Assembly (NCBI GenBank): GCA_023443765.1
Contig: JAEZTA010000006.1
Location: 1-8,065, forward strand
Origin: Bacteroidota bacterium
GTDB lineage: Bacteria; Bacteroidota; Bacteroidia; Bacteroidales; Rikenellaceae
DNA: 8,065 nt
Reading direction: 5' to 3'
Below, one piece after another: positions 5,586 through 8,065 of the stretch (within the stretch, counting starts at the first letter, position 1; the number at the start of each line of letters is the position of its first letter). Made by a program: the position numbers and the translations under genes. Under the pieces are notes generated by a model. It was not told the DNA's origin. It was given only the letters and a program-made list of their open reading frames with translations, and did no database searches.

Positions 5586-7049
5586 TTACTGCTGCGGGGT
5601 TTCGCCTCCGCCCTGCGGATTGCCCGAGGAACCATTGCTCCGACCGCGGTTGCGGCCTCCGCGATGGCGACGACGATCGCGCGTTCCGCGGTTGCCCTCG
5701 CCGCGTCCCGAAGCGTGGCCGCTGTCCGGAGCAGCGGGTTGTGCGGCGGCAGATTCGGCTGCTGCCGGGCGGTCGCTACGGCGGTCACGGTCATTGCGGC
5801 CCGAGCGGTCGTTGCGTCCGCCGCGTCCGCGACCTCCACCGCCACCCGAACCGGGACGGCCTCCGCGGCCACGTCCGAAACGGGCGCGGTTCTCGTCGGG
5901 AGCGTATTTCGGCCCTGCACCGACGCTCTCGGGCAATTCGGCCTTGCGAATATCCCGCTCGATGAATTTTTCAATCTGGTGGAACTTGCCCTGCTCCTCT
6001 TCATTGACGAAGGTCACGGCACTGCCCGTAGCCGCTGCGCGGGCCGTACGGCCGATGCGGTGGATATAGTCCTCGGGGTCGTGCGGCACGTCGTAGTTGA
6101 GCACCAGGCCGATGTCCTCGATGTCGATGCCTCGCGCGACAATGTCCGTGGCGACGAGTATCTTGACCTTGTTGTTCTTGAAATTGAGCATCACCTCCTC
6201 GCGCTGGGCCTGCTCCAGATCGGAGTGCATGGCCGCAACATCGAGATGCATGCGCTTGAGCGTATGGGCCAGCTCTTTGACCTTGAGTTTCGACGACGAG
6301 AAGATGATCGTCTTCGAATCGGTCGGCTCGGCGAACATCTCGCGGATGATGCCCAGTTTCTGGTTCTCGTAGCAGATATACGCCGACTGGTCGATGGCCT
6401 CGTTCGGTTTCGAAATGGCGATGTTGACCTCCGCAGGATTGTTCAGGATACCCTTGGCCATTTCGCGGATTTTCGGGGGCAGCGTCGCCGAGAACATGAT
6501 CGTCTGCCGCTTGGCGGGCATATAGGAGATGATCTTCATGATGTCGTCGCTGAAACCCATGTCGAGCATACGGTCGGCCTCGTCGAGGATCAGGTATTCG
6601 ACATGCGAAAGGTCGACGCCGCTGTTCTGCAGGTGGGCGATCATGCGGCCCGGGGTGGCGATCACCACGTCGGAGCCGCTCAGCATGCCGTTCTTCTGGA
6701 CATCCCAGCCCTTGCCGTCGCCACCGCCGTAAACGACCGTCGTCGAGACAGGCAGGTAGTAGGAGAAGCCCTGGAACTGCTGGTCGATCTGCTGCGCCAG
6801 TTCGCGCGTCGGCACGATGATCAGCGATTTCACCACATTGTCGGGATTGCCGTCGAGCAGTAGTTTGTTCAGCAGCGGCAGTGTATAGGCCGCCGTCTTT
6901 CCCGTACCGGTCTGGGCGCAGCCGATAATGTCGCGACCTTCCAGAATCACCGGAATCGTGTGTTCCTGCACAGGGGTCATCTCGTGGAAATTCATATCCT
7001 CAAGGCCGTCGAGGATTTCATCCTCCAGGTCGAGTTCGTCAAAACGCAT
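5586..7049 (-). CDS. DEAD-box ATP-dependent RNA helicase, RhlE-like, with Arg/Gly-rich tail
   Basis: This 487-residue protein unwinds or remodels RNA using ATP, probably in ribosome assembly or RNA turnover in the cytoplasm. All family motifs are visible: the Q motif with Phe3 and TPVQ at 25-28, motif I AQTGTGKT (45-52), motif Ia PTREL (80-84), TPGR (132-135), motif II DEAD (156-159), motif III SAT (187-189), ARGIDIED (305-312) and motif VI HRIGRTAR (330-337). The core ends near residue 380 and is followed by a low-complexity tail (about 390-487) rich in Arg, Gly, Asp and Asn, with RGG-like runs typical of RNA-binding extensions. The core fits the RhlE group best; I withhold a symbol because CsdA/DeaD-like naming is also used in this phylum. 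The gene lies 23 bp downstream of miaB with no promoter motif between, so it is probably in the same transcript. Start: ATG at 7049, preceded by an A/T-rich leader. Confidence 0.95.
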   Translation of the reverse strand: MRFDELDLEDEILDGLEDMNFHEMTPVQEHTIPVILEGRDIIGCAQTGTGKTAAYTLPLLNKLLLDGNPDNVVKSLIIVPTRELAQQIDQQFQGFSYYLPVSTTVVYGGGDGKGWDVQKNGMLSGSDVVIATPGRMIAHLQNSGVDLSHVEYLILDEADRMLDMGFSDDIMKIISYMPAKRQTIMFSATLPPKIREMAKGILNNPAEVNIAISKPNEAIDQSAYICYENQKLGIIREMFAEPTDSKTIIFSSSKLKVKELAHTLKRMHLDVAAMHSDLEQAQREEVMLNFKNNKVKILVATDIVARGIDIEDIGLVLNYDVPHDPEDYIHRIGRTARAAATGSAVTFVNEEEQGKFHQIEKFIERDIRKAELPESVGAGPKYAPDENRARFGRGRGGRPGSGGGGGRGRGGRNDRSGRNDRDRRSDRPAAAESAAAQPAAPDSGHASGRGEGNRGTRDRRRHRGGRNRGRSNGSSGNPQGGGETPQQ

Positions 7050-7072
7050 AACTTTACTATTTATTTTTTAAC

Positions 7073-8065
7073 TTAATATATCTCTTCTCCGAACAGCGTC
7101 GCGGGCGTACAGCCCGTAATACGGACCTTCACGTAGTCGCCGACGCGGTGTTCGCCGCGGTCGAAAACCACGACTTTGTTCTGCGAGGTACGGCCCGACA
7201 ACCGGTTCTTATCGCGCTTCGATTCGCCCTCGACCAGCACTTCGAACTCCCGGCCCACGTCGCGCAGGTTACTCGCATGCCCCAGTTCGTTTTGCAGGGC
7301 GATGATCTCCGACAGGCGGCGCGACTTCACCTCCTCCGGAACGTCGTCGCCCAGGTGTTTCTCGGCAAATGTCCCGGGACGCTCCGAGTATTTGAACATA
7401 TATGCAAAGGCATAGCCCACCTCGCGCATCAGCGAAAGGGTCTGCTGGTGCTCCTCCTCCGTCTCGCCCGAAAATCCGGCGATCAGGTCGGTGGTGATCG
7501 TACAGTCGGGCAGGTAGCGGCGGATGGCGGCGATACGGTCGAGATACCACTCGCGCGAATACTTGCGGTTCATGCGGTCGAGCATCGACGTGGCGCCCGA
7601 CTGGGCCGGCAGGTGGATCGAACGGCAGATGTTGGGCATCGAAGCCATGACCTCCAGCAGGCGGTCGCTCATGTCCTTGGGGTGCGAGGTGGCGAACCGC
7701 ACGCGCAGCAGCGGCGAAATCGACGCCACACGGCGCATCAGCTCCGGGAAATCGACATCGCCCGCGCAGTAGGAGTTGACGTTCTGGCCCAGCAACGTCA
7801 CCTCGCGGTAGCCGTTCTCAAACAGATTCTGCGCTTCGGCGACGATGGTCGCGGCATCGCGGCTCCGCTCCCGGCCCCGGGTATAGGGAACCACGCAGTA
7901 GGAGCAGAAATTGTTGCATCCGCGCATGATCGCCACGAAAGCGCTCACGCCGTTGCGATCGAGGCGCACAGGGGAGATTTCGGCATAGGTCTCCTCGGTC
8001 GAGAGCAGGACGTTGATTCCCTTGCCGCCCGCCTCGGCGTCGCGCACCAGGCGCGGCAGGTCGCG
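7073..8065 (-). CDS. miaB: tRNA-2-methylthio-N6-dimethylallyladenosine synthase MiaB (5' end outside window)
   Basis: MiaB is a radical-SAM methylthiotransferase that converts i6A37 to ms2i6A37 in tRNAs reading UNN codons, using two iron-sulfur clusters. The visible part covers about 330 C-terminal residues. The radical-SAM cluster motif CX3CX2C is seen as CNNFCSYC after AIMRG, followed by VVPYTRGRERSR, LLGQNVNSY, SIHLPAQSG, the MNRKYSREWY segment and TDLIAGFSGETEEE, all typical of MiaB rather than RimO. The C-terminus is a TRAM domain (about the last 60 residues, from GREFEVLVEG) that binds tRNA. The frame remains open to the right edge, reading DLPRL before the first internal GTG at 8047, so the N-terminal domain with the second cluster's cysteines lies outside the window. 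The stop is TAA at 7075-7073. It appears to lead an operon with the helicase downstream. Confidence 0.95.
   Translation of the reverse strand, partial: RDLPRLVRDAEAGGKGINVLLSTEETYAEISPVRLDRNGVSAFVAIMRGCNNFCSYCVVPYTRGRERSRDAATIVAEAQNLFENGYREVTLLGQNVNSYCAGDVDFPELMRRVASISPLLRVRFATSHPKDMSDRLLEVMASMPNICRSIHLPAQSGATSMLDRMNRKYSREWYLDRIAAIRRYLPDCTITTDLIAGFSGETEEEHQQTLSLMREVGYAFAYMFKYSERPGTFAEKHLGDDVPEEVKSRRLSEIIALQNELGHASNLRDVGREFEVLVEGESKRDKNRLSGRTSQNKVVVFDRGEHRVGDYVKVRITGCTPATLFGEEIY

Noticed and set aside
5379..6863. Plus-strand open frame of nearly 500 codons overlapping katA's end and the helicase gene
   Set aside because: It crosses a terminator, runs opposite a clear DEAD-box helicase and has compositionally biased, family-less sequence.
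1..8065. CRISPR array, tRNA or rRNA gene, or a defence system
   Set aside because: The only repeats are the der-linked tandem units, with no spacer-like variable segments; no tRNA cloverleaf or rRNA segment was noticed, and all large genes belong to known housekeeping or stress families.

Overview
This window looks like chromosomal DNA from a GC-rich member of the Bacteroidales, perhaps Alistipes or a relative. The genus is inference. The phylum call rests on promoters of the Bacteroidetes type (TTTG, about 20 bp, then TAnnTTTG) before der and katA, a TAnnTTTG-like -7 element before two other genes, and A-rich translation leaders with no clear Shine-Dalgarno sequence.

Layout. (1) 1-607, + strand: the 3' end of a gene whose product resembles the cytosolic universal-stress-like tail of a cation:proton antiporter. 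(2) 692-1996, +: der (engA), the double-GTPase ribosome assembly factor, with its own promoter. (3) 1959-2273: two near-identical 139/138-bp tandem units plus a third, diverged partial copy. Each unit begins with the last 12 codons of der and then carries a CCCCCTTT/AAAGGGGG palindrome. A two-way terminator follows at 2293-2320. (4) 2322-2915, -: an RclC/YkgB (DUF417) membrane protein. (5) 3004-3837, -: a cysteine-rich AraC-family regulator. (6) 3838-4036: an AT-rich divergent control region. (7) 4037-5530, +: a clade-3 type haem catalase, followed by a second two-way terminator. (8) 5586-7049, -: a RhlE-like DEAD-box RNA helicase with an Arg/Gly-rich tail. (9) 7073 to the right edge, -: miaB, the tRNA methylthiotransferase, lying 23 bp upstream of the helicase and probably co-transcribed with it.

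How the genes fit together. rclC, the AraC regulator and katA form a plausible oxidant-defence cluster: in E. coli, rclC is controlled by the AraC-family redox sensor RclR, and here a catalase is divergent from the regulator. der, the DEAD-box helicase and miaB all belong to ribosome and tRNA maturation and look like ordinary core genes.

The most unusual part is the 3' end of der. The diverged third copy still reads as a Der C-terminus (GVPKRIYFRQK, then stop). Four of its six differences from der are silent, and it sits 19 bp before the terminator. This suggests that about 277 bp of repeat DNA entered der, gave it a new 3' end and pushed the old one downstream.
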